Assembly (NCBI RefSeq): GCF_023343835.1
Contig: NC_064435.1
Span: 56,334,134-56,398,133, forward strand
Direction of reading: 5' to 3'
From: Lagopus muta
Taxonomy: Eukaryota > Chordata > Aves > Galliformes > Phasianidae
Length of the DNA: 64,000 bases
Below are positions 48,900 to 61,779 of this stretch, piece by piece. A model generated the notes under the pieces. It saw only the letters and a program-made list of their open reading frames with translations, did no database searches and had not been told where the DNA came from. The position numbers and the translations under genes were made by a program. Position 1 is the stretch's first letter; every line of letters starts with the position of its first letter.

Positions 48900-49160
48900 C
48901 TGTTGCTGGCACTAAATGACTTGCTAGGCTGGCACAGCACTGGCCGGCTCATCTATGGCACTCCCCACAGAGCAAAGCAGGGAGGATGGAGCTGCCATCA
49001 TCTCGCAGATGGCAGGCAGTGGCACAGCAGGGATTTGGTCGCAGTGGCCACCACTGCTGGCTCCTACATTGCATCCACCTTGGCAGGAGCAAACCACCTG
49101 CCTATGCCAGACAGAGTAGGCAATGATGATCACTGGTGGTGGCAAAACTGAAAAGAGAGG
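48900..49160. other. GC-richer patch, possible decayed DNA-transposon piece
   Basis: About 260 bp is clearly GC-richer than its flanks, with GGCTGGCACAGCACTGGCCGGC, GGCAGGCAGTGGCACAGCAGGG and CAGTGGCCACCACTGCTGG. Open frames cross it on both strands (plus 48903-49151, minus 48924-49145) because GC-rich DNA has few stops. Neither resembles a known protein. The GGCACAGC-type composition and the following TTTTAATGCAATGCAGTA recall the GC-rich ends of hAT elements, but no terminal repeat was found. Confidence 0.35.
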
Positions 49161-51693
49161 GGAGCAATAGCAAAGTGGCTCGAGCCTCCCTGTAGGAAGT
49201 TTTAATGCAATGCAGTAAAATCAAGTATGCTGCATGGAAGAAGGCAAGCACATACTTTCCCTCAGCTTCAAGAAAAAACAGTGGAAAGCAAACTTTTAGG
49301 AGCCTGCACATGAAGATTCATTTACCATGAAATTTGCTCATCATAACTCATTTCTGAGGGTTCACATTTCTGCAGTATAAAAGAAGGAAATGATCAAGGT
49401 TTTTTCATAAGTTTGTGAAAGAGATCATTAGATTTACTCATCTTTCTACATGTAAATTAATGTTATTAATCCCACACCATCCCCCCACAATACCATCAAC
49501 TAGCACAGTGCAGGAGCAGAACATAATCACCACAAAGGACTGAACAATTTCACTTGAACGAAAAAAGAAGCCTAAAAATTGAAGCAAATTCTGTTAGTCT
49601 CTCACCAATCACCATTTTGCTTGTCCTGGAATTTCAGTCCTGAGCCCATCACTAGGTCCGACAGATTATCAAACTGTACTAAATCTGAATTATTATCCTT
49701 AGATAACATAATCTTTGTCTACAAAGACTTTTCATTTTCCACTGGTCATTGACTGATATCTAAGACTTTCTTCAGTCACAGCATGGATTTAATAATATAA
49801 GATAAAGACAGGAGACAGTAAAATTTCTACATATAGACTTGAAATTCATTTCATTGAAATTTCATTCCTATGAGTTCTCTGTGTAGAGGCTGTACCCTAC
49901 AGCCATGTCACTATGTCACTCTATGGCACCATTAAGGTAAAAATGCATTCCATAACAGACCGTTTCCTTTAAAAATAAAAAAATAAAAAAATCTGATGGA
50001 TCTTTTTCAAATCACCCCTGTGTATTATTTCTTGACAGGATTATTTTGTATATAATATTAGTTTAATCTACAATGTACAGTAGCTTCTGAACTTTCCAAA
50101 AACACAATTACCTTTAAAATATCTGTAGCAAAAAGGTCATAGCAAAGGTATTTCAAGTGGATTTAATAAACTGAGACTAGGTTTAAGTCTCAGTTTAAGT
50201 AGGGCTTGTCTTTTGTTGCTAGTATCTCTAGTATTCACACAGAAAAGATTGCAAAATTTACTTCATTAGTTGTTAGAACAATTATCCCTACTGTTCCTCG
50301 AAGTCTACCCATTCCCTTTCATTTTGCCTTGTGTTGCTCAAATTTTTTGACCTCTGAACAACAATGTCAGGAGTTCTTCCTACTGCATTTGAGTGTTCTA
50401 TGGCCTAGAAGGTCATCAACTGTGTTTTAATCTAAAAATGGTGGGAGGTTGTGTTAGCCTCAGGGATACAGAAATAGTTAAACTTTTGCATGTTTCACAT
50501 CAAATTTAACAATAGCAGAAGAGAAATGTTTTATGTGATTTCACCCTGTATATTGGAATTGGAAAGAGAAAGTAGGTAATTTCATAAAATCAAATTAAAA
50601 TAGCCCACAATACACTTAGTATTTTGAGGTTAGAGACACACAAACTGGAGCATGTTCACAGATCTCAGACTATTCCCTTCCCCCCCCCCCAATACGGAGT
50701 ATTAAAATTACAGAACAATAATTTTAAAAAAGGTCTAAGATGATACTATCAAAAAGATGCATACAGTTGGGTTGCTTTTTTTGTTTGTTTTGTCTTAAGA
50801 TCCAAATGCTTTATCTTCAGTAACATAATTTATTTTGAAATCTTAAAAATGACCAAAAGTCATGGAATAAAACTCATACTGATCCACATGTTTTGCTGTT
50901 AGTGATAAAGCAAGATAAAACAGTGCAGCTCCATTCTCACCTATTAAAATAGTGAGAGCTGAACATTGCCTTTTCTCCATGACCATTTCTGCCAAAGATT
51001 CCAGCATACTGTGTTTGCCAAACCTCTCGCACTTTCTTGTACTGCTCTCAAAGCAGCTCACTGCAGAACGTGGAGACAAGCTCCAGGTTAGCAGCAGCTG
51101 TTTGGCAGAGGGGTAAGGGACTAAGAGATAAGTTTTCCTTTTCTGTCTCATCTAAATCTACACCTCTCAGATGCGTAAAGAATGTGAAAAGAGTTGAAAA
51201 GTTCCCTGTGAATTTCTTCTACTCAGGTACACACTGTTTAAAACCTGAATGTGCACAAACTACTACTATATTGGACAAGAGTTACGCTTGGTCAGAACAA
51301 GTTCCCCTTTATCCATGTTTTCTAAACTGAAGAGTAAGAATTGTTGCTCCCAAAATTATAAATTATGTTGTTGGGTAACAAACTGTAAACAAGGACCTAC
51401 AGAATTATGCATCTATTGTAGTAATTCATTGCTTTATTTATTATTTCTTTGTTTAAAAGAAATAATGTACTACTAAATAAAAATGTAATGATAAAAATGT
51501 ACTAAGTACACCTATTCTAGGATAACCAAATAAAACAGTACATGAAAATATATTTTGTCCTTGTTTTCCCACAAGAGAAAGTTCACCATTAGTTGGAAAC
51601 ACCACTATTAGGAATAAATTGAGTTTCCAATTATTGGATGGAATCTTAAAATCGCTGGCTTTCCAATTAGATATATTCTTTCTAAGACAAAAG
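49161..51693. other. Non-coding stretch with a C-run
   Basis: AT-rich sequence with an uninterrupted C11 run (50680-50690), which stands out in this composition. Overlapping frames at 50843-51330 are unrecognised. Confidence 0.45.
50680..50690. repeat. Poly-C run, 11 C
   Basis: Eleven consecutive C bases, the longest C or G run seen in the window. Confidence 0.9.
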
Positions 51694-51778
51694 TAATAGA
51701 ATCACCAAGGTTGCAAAAGACCTCCAAGATGTCCTAGTCCAATCATCCACCTACCACCAATATTTATCCACTAAGAAT
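51694..51778 (-). mobile_element. CR1 3'-end fragment, minus strand
   Basis: AATAGAATCACCAAGGTTGCAAAAGACCTCCAAGATG, then TCCTAGTCCAATCATCCACCTACCACCAATATTTATCCAC. Same subfamily signature as the 3' end of the 43-kb copy (ACCAAGGTTG-AAAAGACCTCC, CTACCAC-A-TATTT). 5'-truncated after about 85 bp. Confidence 0.92.
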
Positions 51779-52928
51779 TTGTACACTTTCAGAAAATTTT
51801 ACACATCTTGGAAATCCAACATGAACTTTGTACTAAGTTGTAAAAGTAATTAAGAATCAGGTTTCCTAACAACATTACTACTTCCTATGTATAAAATTTA
51901 GAGTTGACATGCCTACAATTATTTGGACATATGCCAAAACTGATTGCAGCTGGCTAAGTACTGTGTGGTTTTAGACATTACAGTATCCATTCTTCAATCT
52001 TTTCATTTGTATGCTACGACAAAATCATCAATGAACAGAAGTTACACTTCTGCAATATACAAAGAGTAAAAAGAATGTGAATAATGTACGTGTAACAGGG
52101 CTTGACTAGGACACTCTTTGGTCTATCAGTTTCCTGAATTCAATTGATATTCAGCAAGGCTTCTTTGCATTCTTCTCACAATATCTAAGTGCTGTCCATT
52201 GTGACACAAAATGAGTTCACTCTTTCAGAACCAGAAAAGAAAGCAAGGAATTAATCCACTACTGTGTTATAAAATAGTTAAATCTCCTATGAACACAGAG
52301 CACTTGCATAAAACCATCAAGTCAGGCACTGGAAATGCAAACAGCCCAATGGTGCCACTGCTTTGTAATGTAATCATTCTACCATATGCTTTTATATTTC
52401 TTCCTCTGATACCCCATCCACTATGAGTTAAGTGACTATATGAGAACATCAAGCCCCATGAATTTCTACAGTCTCTGCCTTCATAGCTGAATAAACACCT
52501 CAAATTACTACATGAATACAGCTCAAGGGATGAAAGTCAGGAATAAATGACCGGAAAGTGTAACTTGAGATTTTTAGAATGGTCTTGAGATTTGAGAATT
52601 TACCTGTATCAAATGCTCAAATGTTGAAATGTGGTAACATAAGGCCCTTCTTTTGCTTTCTAGCTACCAGCTTAACTTACCTCTCTTTCAGATCTCAGAG
52701 CTCCAACCATTTCTCCTTAAACACATCAGCATTCCAACTACTGCTAGTCGCATCTTATTATATCCCCAGCTTCTTGCATGCAAAGACATACAGCCAATAT
52801 TAGTTGTCATTGAACAGGAGAAATAGTTTGCAAAGGCAGGTAGGCCAGACATTCACAACTTATACTCCAGTTAATTGTAACTTTGCTCTAGGAGACAAAG
52901 CTGGAGAATGATGTTTACCATTATTATC
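51779..52928. other. Non-coding stretch, nothing recognised
   Basis: AT-rich sequence. Short frames at 52211-52503 and 52579-52803 are unrecognised. Confidence 0.45.
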
Positions 52929-53120
52929 ACCCTGCACCTGTGTAGGGACAATTTCAAACATGAGTACAGGAATACAGTCTGGGAACCAAGTAGATTAAGT
53001 GCAGCGCTGCAGAGAAGGACTTGAGATTCCAATTGATAAGAAACTCAGAAATGTGCACTTACAGTCCAGAAGAGTAATTGTATCCTGAGCAACATCAAAA
53101 GAAAGATGACTGGTAGCGTA
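52929..53120 (+). mobile_element. Internal CR1 ORF2 fragment lacking both ends, plus strand
   Basis: CACCCTGCACCTGTGTAGGGACAATTTCAAACATGAGTACAGG parallels CR1 coding sequence. It is followed by AGTGCAGCGCTGCAGAGAAGGACTTGAG, then AATGTGCACTTACAGTCCAGAAGAG, then TGTATCCTGAGCAACATCAAAAG. In CR1 this segment encodes the C-terminal part of the reverse transcriptase (ECSPAEKDLG, ALAAQKAN-ILGCIK type). It is degraded by substitutions and small deletions. The expected continuation toward the 3' end is absent after about 53120. CR1 normally keeps its 3' end, so this copy lost it through later deletion or rearrangement. Confidence 0.8.
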
Positions 53121-54879
53121 AGTACACAAATATACTATTAAGGTATAATACTATTGATTTGCAGTACACAAATGCATCAAAAACACTCTGACAGGGACAG
53201 TCGCTACAGATCAACAAGAGCTACAGAAGTTAGTGTTTCTGAAAATAAGAACTCGATCTCAAAACTTTAATAGTTTAGTATCTAAACTTTATTACTAGAA
53301 ACACAGTATGGGAAGAAATTGTTCATTTTCATTGTGGATGAACACCATCACTTCATTACATTAGCTGAAAAAGCAGATGGTAATATCCCTCAAGAGATCA
53401 ATTGTGCTCTTGTTGAAAAAGACTTAAAATAGCAGAAAAAAGATCAACATTAAGAAATTGTATGTATCAAAATCTAACTTCTAGTGGTATATGATTATTA
53501 TTCTTCACTAGACTTAGAAAATTTCCATTGCCAAATGCTTTTAATGTCAACCATTATCACTTTCAGAATTGATAATTAGTTAGCTAACACAACAAGAGGA
53601 ACATAAACTGAACATATAATATGCTCTTTTCTAAGTAAAATAAGAATAATAATTCTTCTCCATTGCTTCAACATCCTAATGTCAGTGAGACAATAGATGC
53701 TGAAAGACAATATAAAACAGGGTAAGCAGCAGACATTCATCAGAAATAATTTCCTTTTAAATTCTAATTTCCACCAGAGGTTAAATTTTTTTTCAGACAC
53801 TCAGTTCTATCCACTCTCTCCAGCTGAACTCTCTCCTGAATAGGTTTAACAGACTGTCTTTTTATAAAAATCCCTGCAGATTACCTCAAGACCAACTTCA
53901 AAAAAATTAAACATCAAGAATTTAGTCTTACTGTATTTTTAGACTTGTTATTTTGCCATAAAAGTTTCATCCTTCTCTTATAATCAAAGAATCTGTTTAT
54001 TTGCCATTCATAACCATGTGCTTCACTGACTAAAGTATTAAATAGTCAGACTGAATACATGAAAAATCCATGTCACAAAGAAGCTACAGCATGATACACA
54101 GTTAACAGCATCCTAGTGCAGGTTCACTCTTAGAAAGTGTGCCAATTTTTTCACTATCTTTACCTTTGGTGCAAATTGAATGATTTCTTCACAGAAAACA
54201 TAATGAGGAATCATCATAATTGAGGGTTTTTACACTCATCCTTCCCAAATTTTTCAGTAAAATTCTAACTGTAAAAGACTGAACTTTTGAGATCACAGAT
54301 CACTTGGGCAGAACTTTTGTCATCTGATGAGAAAATATCAGGCACAAACCTGCTGTTGGGAAGTCTAAAGCACAGTGCTTGACCCTAAGAGTGGCAAAAT
54401 TGCTGAGCGCTAGTCATGTTACAAGATTCACATAGTGTCATCACCCAACATATGGGGACAGGCGTTCTCTATTACTGTATCAGGAATACAATTCTTCAAA
54501 ATTCTTTCCTTCTTCTGTACCAGGTAGTCTTAAGAATCAGAAAAAAAAAAGTTTATAATCTTCTGCAATTTACATTACCCTCTTTTATCATAACCTCATT
54601 TTAAAGATCTACTTCTAATTAAGATTAAATGCATCCCCATACAAAGAAGTATTTCAATGTCATTGAATTTCTCAGAATTATATCTGCTTCCACAACAAAG
54701 AATATCTTAACTCCACTGATTTTGGCAACAGAGGTGTTCGACTATGATCACAACATCTCTATGCTTCAATTCAGATGTGGAATTTCATTTAATTTGGACA
54801 TATGCTATCTTGGAATTTGTTTGAGAGATAAGCTGAGCTGCACTGAACCAGTACCGTTTGTCAAGAAGTCTTAAGTCAG
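53121..54879. other. Non-coding stretch, nothing recognised
   Basis: AT-rich sequence. No repeat family or exon is recognised. No sign of the missing 3' portion of the CR1 fragment just upstream. Confidence 0.45.
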
Positions 54880-54945
54880 AATGGCTCCCGCAGACTTCAG
54901 TGCTCCACAAAACCAGCCAGGCCAAATTGTGTCTGTCAAAGCTAG
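54880..54945. repeat. Possible ancient amniote interspersed repeat
   Basis: AATGGCTCCCGCAGACTTCAGTG, then CTCCACAAAACCAGCCAGGCC, recalls a repeat common in turtles and crocodilians (ACTGACTTCAGTGGAGCTAC, ACCAGCTGAGGATCTGGCC). Similarity is weak and limited to about 60 bases. Confidence 0.22.
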
Positions 54946-57254
54946 TGAAGGTATGTCTACGCGAGTTCCAGCCATACCTTGGAACTTGAGCAGCAGTGGA
55001 TTATTCTGGGGGTAAATCAGGGGCATTTCCCTCTGCTGTCTTCTTAGAGTAGCTTCTACACACTATAGCTTCAGCTAGGGAGTATTTTGAAATAAGAACA
55101 TAAAGTAACTTTTGAACATGTGCTTTCTGAAGGACAGACTACATCACATACTACAAAGGCATTTTCTTTGAAGAAATATTCTATTTCAAGTATAAGAAAG
55201 ACCTAGCAAGACAATGACAGTACATCTCAAATAATGCAAAGCATGATCATTTTTACTGTATTGGATTAATGCCTGCAGCAGCTTCTAATATCAAACTGCT
55301 CACCACATACTACACAGGTTCCATTAATGCTATTTATCTTCAGTCAGTATTTTATAAAAGCAAGCCAACATAATAACACAGATCTACAAAGGGCAAATTA
55401 AATAAAAATAGAAAGGTAAAAAAGATAACTCACAACATTTTACAAACATGATTTTTAGAAGAGATCATATCAGCTTTACTCACCTTACTGTGCCAATGGT
55501 GATTGAGCACTAGGGAAGCTAATACTTGTGTTTTTCAGAATCTTGCCCTATACGTTTTTATTATTTTTTCTAGAATACATACCCTAAAATTATCTAGTAT
55601 TAAGAAAAAGCTTGGAGATGAATTTGGATCCAGTGAAAACAGTGAATGCTGTGGCCATATAGTATATTAAAAATTTTGTTTTCTCGTTTTCACTTAAGAA
55701 ACATGCTAGAGTTTAGAAGAACAAAGTTTATTTCTACAATTTACAATTTTTAAAAAACACAAGACTACAGAGAGGGTAGGCCTGTAGGGAAATTTCCCAG
55801 TCTAGTGCATTAGAGGTGAATATAGTTAGTCCTAGTTATAAACTTTAATTAGCAACCAGATGGAAAAAAGATGACACGCTCCACTTTCAGCAGAACTGAG
55901 GAACTAATAGAAACAAAATATCACTTTACTTGAAGAAAAATCATAGGTTATGTTTGCAGTATTCTTTTGAATCACCAGTCAAACCCATCTTAATGAAAAG
56001 GTGAGTTTTAGACCCTGATTGATTTCTAGGTGCTATGCTAAACAGAGAGTACAGAAGCACAGTCCACCCACAATGCACTTAAAGTTATTCAGAGCTGACA
56101 GCCAGTAAAAGAAATATTATTCCTCTTCTCATTTAGAAGAAAGAGAATAGCTGTATGCAATTGTATTTTTGAATTTGATAAGTGAAAAATGACTCATTTT
56201 ATTAGACAAAAACCATTTAAAATGTTAAAAAAAAGCCTGCTACTGTAATCTGCATACTTTAAAATGAAATTGGTTCATCACAGAATGTTTAAATATAGTA
56301 TTATGAGATATATGAATGCCTGTTATAAAAAAAATGGTTTATGTCATATTAATTTTCAGCCTTGAGTTATTTAATGGTCATAAAAAGCATGCAATAAAAA
56401 TATTATGCAGCTGTTCGAATGTCATTCAACTTGTTGGACTATCAAAGTAGACAGGACTGCAAGTTAAATCAAGTTGCTCTCAGAGACAAAAGGCACAAAG
56501 ATGCCTGCCTGACATGCAACAATGAGGTAAAAAGGAATTGTCTATGACAGGGATTCTGTTTTAAATTGGATATTTCTTCTCTACACTTACCAATGGAAGC
56601 ATTCATCAAAACTGCAGCTACAATTCAGATTATCAAATGTGACTCATGAAGTGTATAAACAAACGATCTTGTAGTTCTGTTACATTGCTAGTCCTGCAAC
56701 TCAAATCAGGTAGGCATAGAAGATTTTACACGTTAAGAAGCTGTCTACAAATACATTTGTTATTAACTCTCTTACACACAAACTTATTTAATTAACATAC
56801 GTTGGTACAGTCTGTCCTCCCTCTGTCCTTGTCATGTGCGTTATTAAATAGAGGAAGTAGCGTGAAAGTAAGATACAGTGAAGCACCCAAGAAAATTATT
56901 CATTGAGGTTGCTTGGGTAGATGTAGAATAAAACGTCAAGACAGATTTTTGAAATCATATTGACACCATTAGAAACTAGAACTGAGATTACAACTTTGCT
57001 GTACATAGCCAAAACACACGTTGCCAGCTGCTTAATTTGAGAATAAAACTGGAAAAACCTCTAAAACTCCAGAAGTCAGAAAAGATGATTTACTAGTTAA
57101 GTCACTTATTTAAGTACCTAATTTGGAATTCAGGACACAAAAATCCAACAAAGTTCATTCTGACTTTTTCTGTAATTTTAAAACCATCTAATTGAATCTC
57201 TCCATAAATCTCTTTTCAGGTTATAATGTCTCAGAAGAAAGGAGCTGTTTTTTG
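54946..57254. other. Non-coding stretch, partly complex single-copy-looking sequence
   Basis: No element is recognised. The segment 56330-56560 is complex and repeat-free. It is a guess for conserved non-coding sequence. Confidence 0.45.
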
Positions 57255-57310
57255 ATGTGTTAAAACATAGCACCTAGCTCACAGGGCCTTGCAATAGTCA
57301 CTTTCACCTG
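57255..57310. repeat. Possible ancient SINE/LINE tail
   Basis: AACATAGCACCTAGCTCACAGGGCCTTG resembles the GTACAGCACCTAGCACAATGGGGCCCTG segment in the tails of old reptile SINE and CR1-like repeats. Fewer than 30 bases match. Confidence 0.25.
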
Positions 57311-58103
57311 GAAAATGAGTAATGAGGTTGTAAGACCTTTGTACTTCCCCCATCATTCATGCCAAAGAGGAACCCTTAGTGAATATCAGCAGAGCAAATT
57401 GATAAACCTTCTAAACCTTTCTTCCCTTCAGATGTCTACAAGTAAATTCAACAGCAGCTAGAACTGGTGCACTCAGAAACTAGTGTTACACCAGCCACCA
57501 TCATCTCACGCTTTGCTCTTCCGCATTTGCCTGTGCTCTGTGGAGTGGATATAATCTCCCTGTTTTGCCTTCACATTATCCACAAGAGAGAGAGTCCTGA
57601 TCCATGACTTGGGTTTTTGGCGCTCCTACATTCATGCAGATATCCCACTTTCTGTAAGTACACAGCCCTGGCAGCCTACAGGAGCATCCATAGCTCACAG
57701 TCTGCTTGTGCCAGAGGCTCCCTGCGATGATAGTAATTATGATGCATCACCTTTACTCACTGAAACTCCTGAAAAGGAGAAGTTTCAGTGGCTGATCTTC
57801 ATAGCCGACAAAAAATGCATAGATTATGGTGGTGACTGTGTCGAAAAATACTGTTTTGTAGTTGAGCATTTGCTCTATCAAATAATGTTATTTCACTCTG
57901 CATGAGTTGAGGTTCTCATAGAAAGAAATCAGAGGCATTGCATTTGGAGTGACTGTTGCATATTTTAAAAAAAGACAAAAATCCAGTGTCTAAAATACAG
58001 CTATTTCCACTTCTTGCCAGGTGGTGGAAGGAAGAGGGGGAACTGAAATCAGAAGTGTAATAGCAGTTTTGTGTTTTGTTTAATTTTACATTTCTTTTTA
58101 AGC

Positions 58104-58121
58104 AATAATAATAATAATAAT
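58104..58121. repeat. (AAT)n microsatellite
   Basis: Six tandem AAT units. Confidence 0.9.
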
Positions 58122-60662
58122 TTCATTCCTATTTAATGTAGCTGAAAAGAAGTTAAAGTCAGTTGAAAATCAGAAATACAGAAAACAAGCACATCTGGAA
58201 ATGAAAAGAGTTGAATGTAGAAAAAAATCTTATGAAAAGATCTAGAAATAAATTGATTCATATTTCAAAGAAACCTCACTTCCCATTTTCATACTTTGAA
58301 TTACCAAGTAATGAATCATTGTCATGTAATACTAATATTTCACATGGCTTTTTTTACTTTTTAGGTGATGCAGCATCACAAACTTTTAATCATGAAAAAG
58401 GAAATTAGTATTAATAGTTAATTAGTAATGTGAAATTCTTTAGTAAAGAAGGAATTTTATTGTAAGTATTCACAAGGTATTTTTGGGAAAAGTTGCATGC
58501 ATTATATCAGGCCAATGGCAAAGTATCTGTAATAGATAATATGAAAGAGCAGAACTTTCACACTCTGAAAACCACTTCAGCATTTCCCAGTAGAATCTTG
58601 TGAACATCAGTAAGCCCGGATATGTACCTGGCCTATAGAAGTTAGAGAACAGAAAGCTACTCAGTGAGATCCAATTTTTATATGTGCCCAGAGCATAGCT
58701 TCACACAAGCTCACTTACAGCTACTTTGTGACATACAAAATGTACCAGAGCATAAGCTGGCAAATAGACTGAGGTCAATCTCTGTATTTAACACATGCAC
58801 AATAGCCAACATGTTAATCCTTCTCTAGAGGAAAAAAAAAAAAAAAATCTTCTTACGATCTATACAGGAAAAGAAGCCGATTCAAAAACACATCCAACTT
58901 CAGAGAACAGATATTTGATGGTTTAGGTTTGAGCTTTCTCTACCCGTCCAATTTCTATTTTAAAGGTTGGAAATACAGAGAGCTTGGGATTGGCACCAAT
59001 TATTTAAGTATTATAGCAAGAAATTTTGATTTCTAATTGCAGTTCAGTAGATGGTAACAAGTTGAATCATCATGTAAGAATTACACATAATCAGCAGCTA
59101 CTGAGAGATCATGTTTGCAGAAGCCAAGTGTAAAACATTTTAATTCTAAGGAAAAGATCATTACCTTGAGCAGTGGAGTAATCCTTTTTTTCACTTCCTA
59201 TGAGAGCCCAGAAAACCACCTTGTGACGTTAAGAATCTACCTTTACAATCACAGCAGCCTGAGAAGAAAACGGTGCTTTGAGTTGCAGAGAAATCTGAAT
59301 TAGGAATTCTCACTCACAATGATTCCAGCTATCAAGGCTTTCTTTTTCTCTCTTCCACATCATTCTGTTCATTCTGTTTTCGAGAAACAGTTTGAAAGTT
59401 GGGGATGAAAAACATAAGCACTGCAGAGCAAAGCTTAGAGACAATTAGAAAAGTTCTAGAATGGACTGCCATCTTTTACACAGCTCTGCTCTGGGTATTT
59501 GAATACCATCAAGAAGAGCTCAAGGCACAGATGAAGTCAGCAAAGGCAACACACTGCAAAAGACAGTAAAGAGCCATGACTATCCCATCTAGTCAATCTG
59601 TGTCCATCCCATAGCATGTCAAGATAGCTACTGCAGTTCAGCAGAGAGGAAGAAGGCCATTTCTTTGAAAAATATATGTATAATCTCTCCGATTTCTTTC
59701 TCACTCTTCACCATAACAGTAGATTTACATCAAAGGCAAAAGGGGAAAGACAAAATGTGCTAGCCACAGTCACACATCCAAAAGCTGATAAAATAGCAAA
59801 ACCAATTCCAGATATCCAAAAGTGAGTTACAAACTGTTATCAGTACTTGTGAGTTAGGCAGATGTTCACATAAACTAAAAGTGGCAGTTACATCCATATG
59901 TTCAAGATACAGAGCATGCTTCTGCACATTCGGAAGATGTTTTTCAACCTCTAAGTTCCATGGAAACTTCTCTATGAAATGATATCTAACTTTGAATTAA
60001 ACACCTTTATTAAATCAAGTCCTGTTAAGCACAGATTGTTCACTATTGACCCAATTATCTAACTTCTGTATGTACTTACCTGCCCACATCACTTCAGCAA
60101 ATGCTATAATTACCTCAATGATTCACAAACAGAATTATCATTTTACCTTGCACATACAGGAAAGCAGCAGCTAGAGCATGACTTGATTATATAAAAGCTA
60201 CCTTATTTCCTGGAATGACGACAGAGCCAGTAAAAAGAGTTGTTAAATATAGCTCTAAATGAGCCACTCTGTTCAGTAGATAGGTAGAAAACAAAAATCA
60301 GAAATGCACACTGAGAGAAAATAAAAAAGGAAAGACCTGAAAAAAAGTCTGATGTAACAACTGGAAAGAAAAAAAAAAAAAACAATTCCACAACCCACCA
60401 ATACATCAAAATTAAAAACCCTTTTGGGAAGAACTTTAAAGTGGGAAGGCAGAAAGCATATCGCATAACGTAATGGTCAAAAAAACAGAAAGCACACAAC
60501 TGTGATTGTTCTCCTCCAGTTTCTTAATGTATTAAAATCCACTCATGTCCATGCAGATTGTATATATGAAGCTGCTGAAGAGCCCAACTCAGCAGATTAC
60601 CTCCACACTTATCTTTGCCTTGTATCACTCTTCAGAAAGATTATTCCTGTGATCAGAAGAAT

Positions 60663-60668
<6 letters not shown>

Positions 60669-60694
<26 letters not shown>
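60669..60694. repeat. Poly-T tract, 26 T
   Basis: Uninterrupted T26 followed by CCCC. The minus strand would read as poly-A, but no retrocopy or AATAAA is seen on its 5' side. Confidence 0.95.
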
Positions 60695-61779
60695 CCCCTA
60701 AGAGATGTGTAACGCCATGGAGAAGTCCAGCTACATTCTACCTTCAGACAGCTACAGCTGTCTGAAAACAGAAGGTAAGAAGGAAGTGGGAAAATTTACA
60801 AAGCCATGGAAAGAACTAGTCAGGAGCAGCTTTGAATTCTTCGTAGTAGGATCCAACAGTTAACATCAGCTTTGGTTTGCTTTGATATACTTTGGCTTTG
60901 CCTTTTTTTTTTTAAAGCGAAGTAAAAAAAATATTCGCAATGTTTGCTTTGAAATTGATTGGTGAATTTCCAGCTGTGGCTACAACTTCATAGGTGGAAC
61001 TGTGATTCATGAGCATGGCTTTATACAGAATAACTTTTAAGAAAATACTTTATTATCAAGGGAGATAAACATGTGCCTTCCTAAATATCTACCATAGCTT
61101 TTAATCCCCCAGGTTACCATTCAAAATAAGTGGTTTTTTTTTGTTGTTGTTGTTTACTTAAATTCATGGATTCATATCTGCTAATTTTAAACTTTAAAAA
61201 ATATCCAGAAAAAAATGTGCATTTGAATATATTTTCGATTTTAATGCATGGGACTGAATTAGCAGTTCTGTTTCTTTCTTTTTTGTTATCTTGATTAGAA
61301 GTTATTAGGAGAAGTGAGAGATTTGGGTATTTATTTATTTATTTTAAATCTTTAAGGAGAGAAAGTTCTCTTTTTCCTAGGAAGAATCCAGACTAGAATG
61401 AATGCAAAAACCCTTTCTAAGCACCTCAAAGTTTGAAAGTAAATAAATAATAGGGCAGTAACCAACATGACTTTGTCAAGAAGAAAACTTGTTAAACTCT
61501 TATAAATGCCTTTATGGCAAAATAACAGAATAAGCTCTAGACAGCTGTACCTCTGACACTCCTTCGTCTGACATTTACAAAGCAAGATTAAGCAAACTGG
61601 ACTAGCTGTTAGGTGGATACAAAGAAAAAATGACTTACCAAATATCAGCAGTTTACACTAACACCATGTAGAATTGGAAGGGTATTGCAGTTAGGATGGT
61701 ACTTTACAGGTATTACAGTTGGAAAGATTACCGTGGTAAAAAAAAAAGACAATCAAGGAAGAAAACTTACTCGTATCTG

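Larger units (their letters stand above)
57311..61779. other. Non-coding stretch with simple repeats
   Basis: A 98-codon plus frame (57609-57905) is the longest complex open frame near here. It shows no recognisable domain. The stretch also holds (AAT)n at 58104-58121, A16 at 58832-58847, A14 at 60369-60382 and T26 at 60669-60694. An acceptor-like ACTTTTTAG sits near 58364, followed by 14 open codons. Confidence 0.45.

Noticed and set aside
57609..57905. 98-codon plus-strand frame with moderately complex sequence
   Set aside because: No known domain and no convincing splice sites at both sides. It is probably chance.
60669..60694. T26 run as the tail of a minus-strand processed pseudogene
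   Set aside because: No AATAAA or gene-like sequence on the 5' side of the run on the minus strand. The same applies to the A-runs at 12131, 26862 and 62822.
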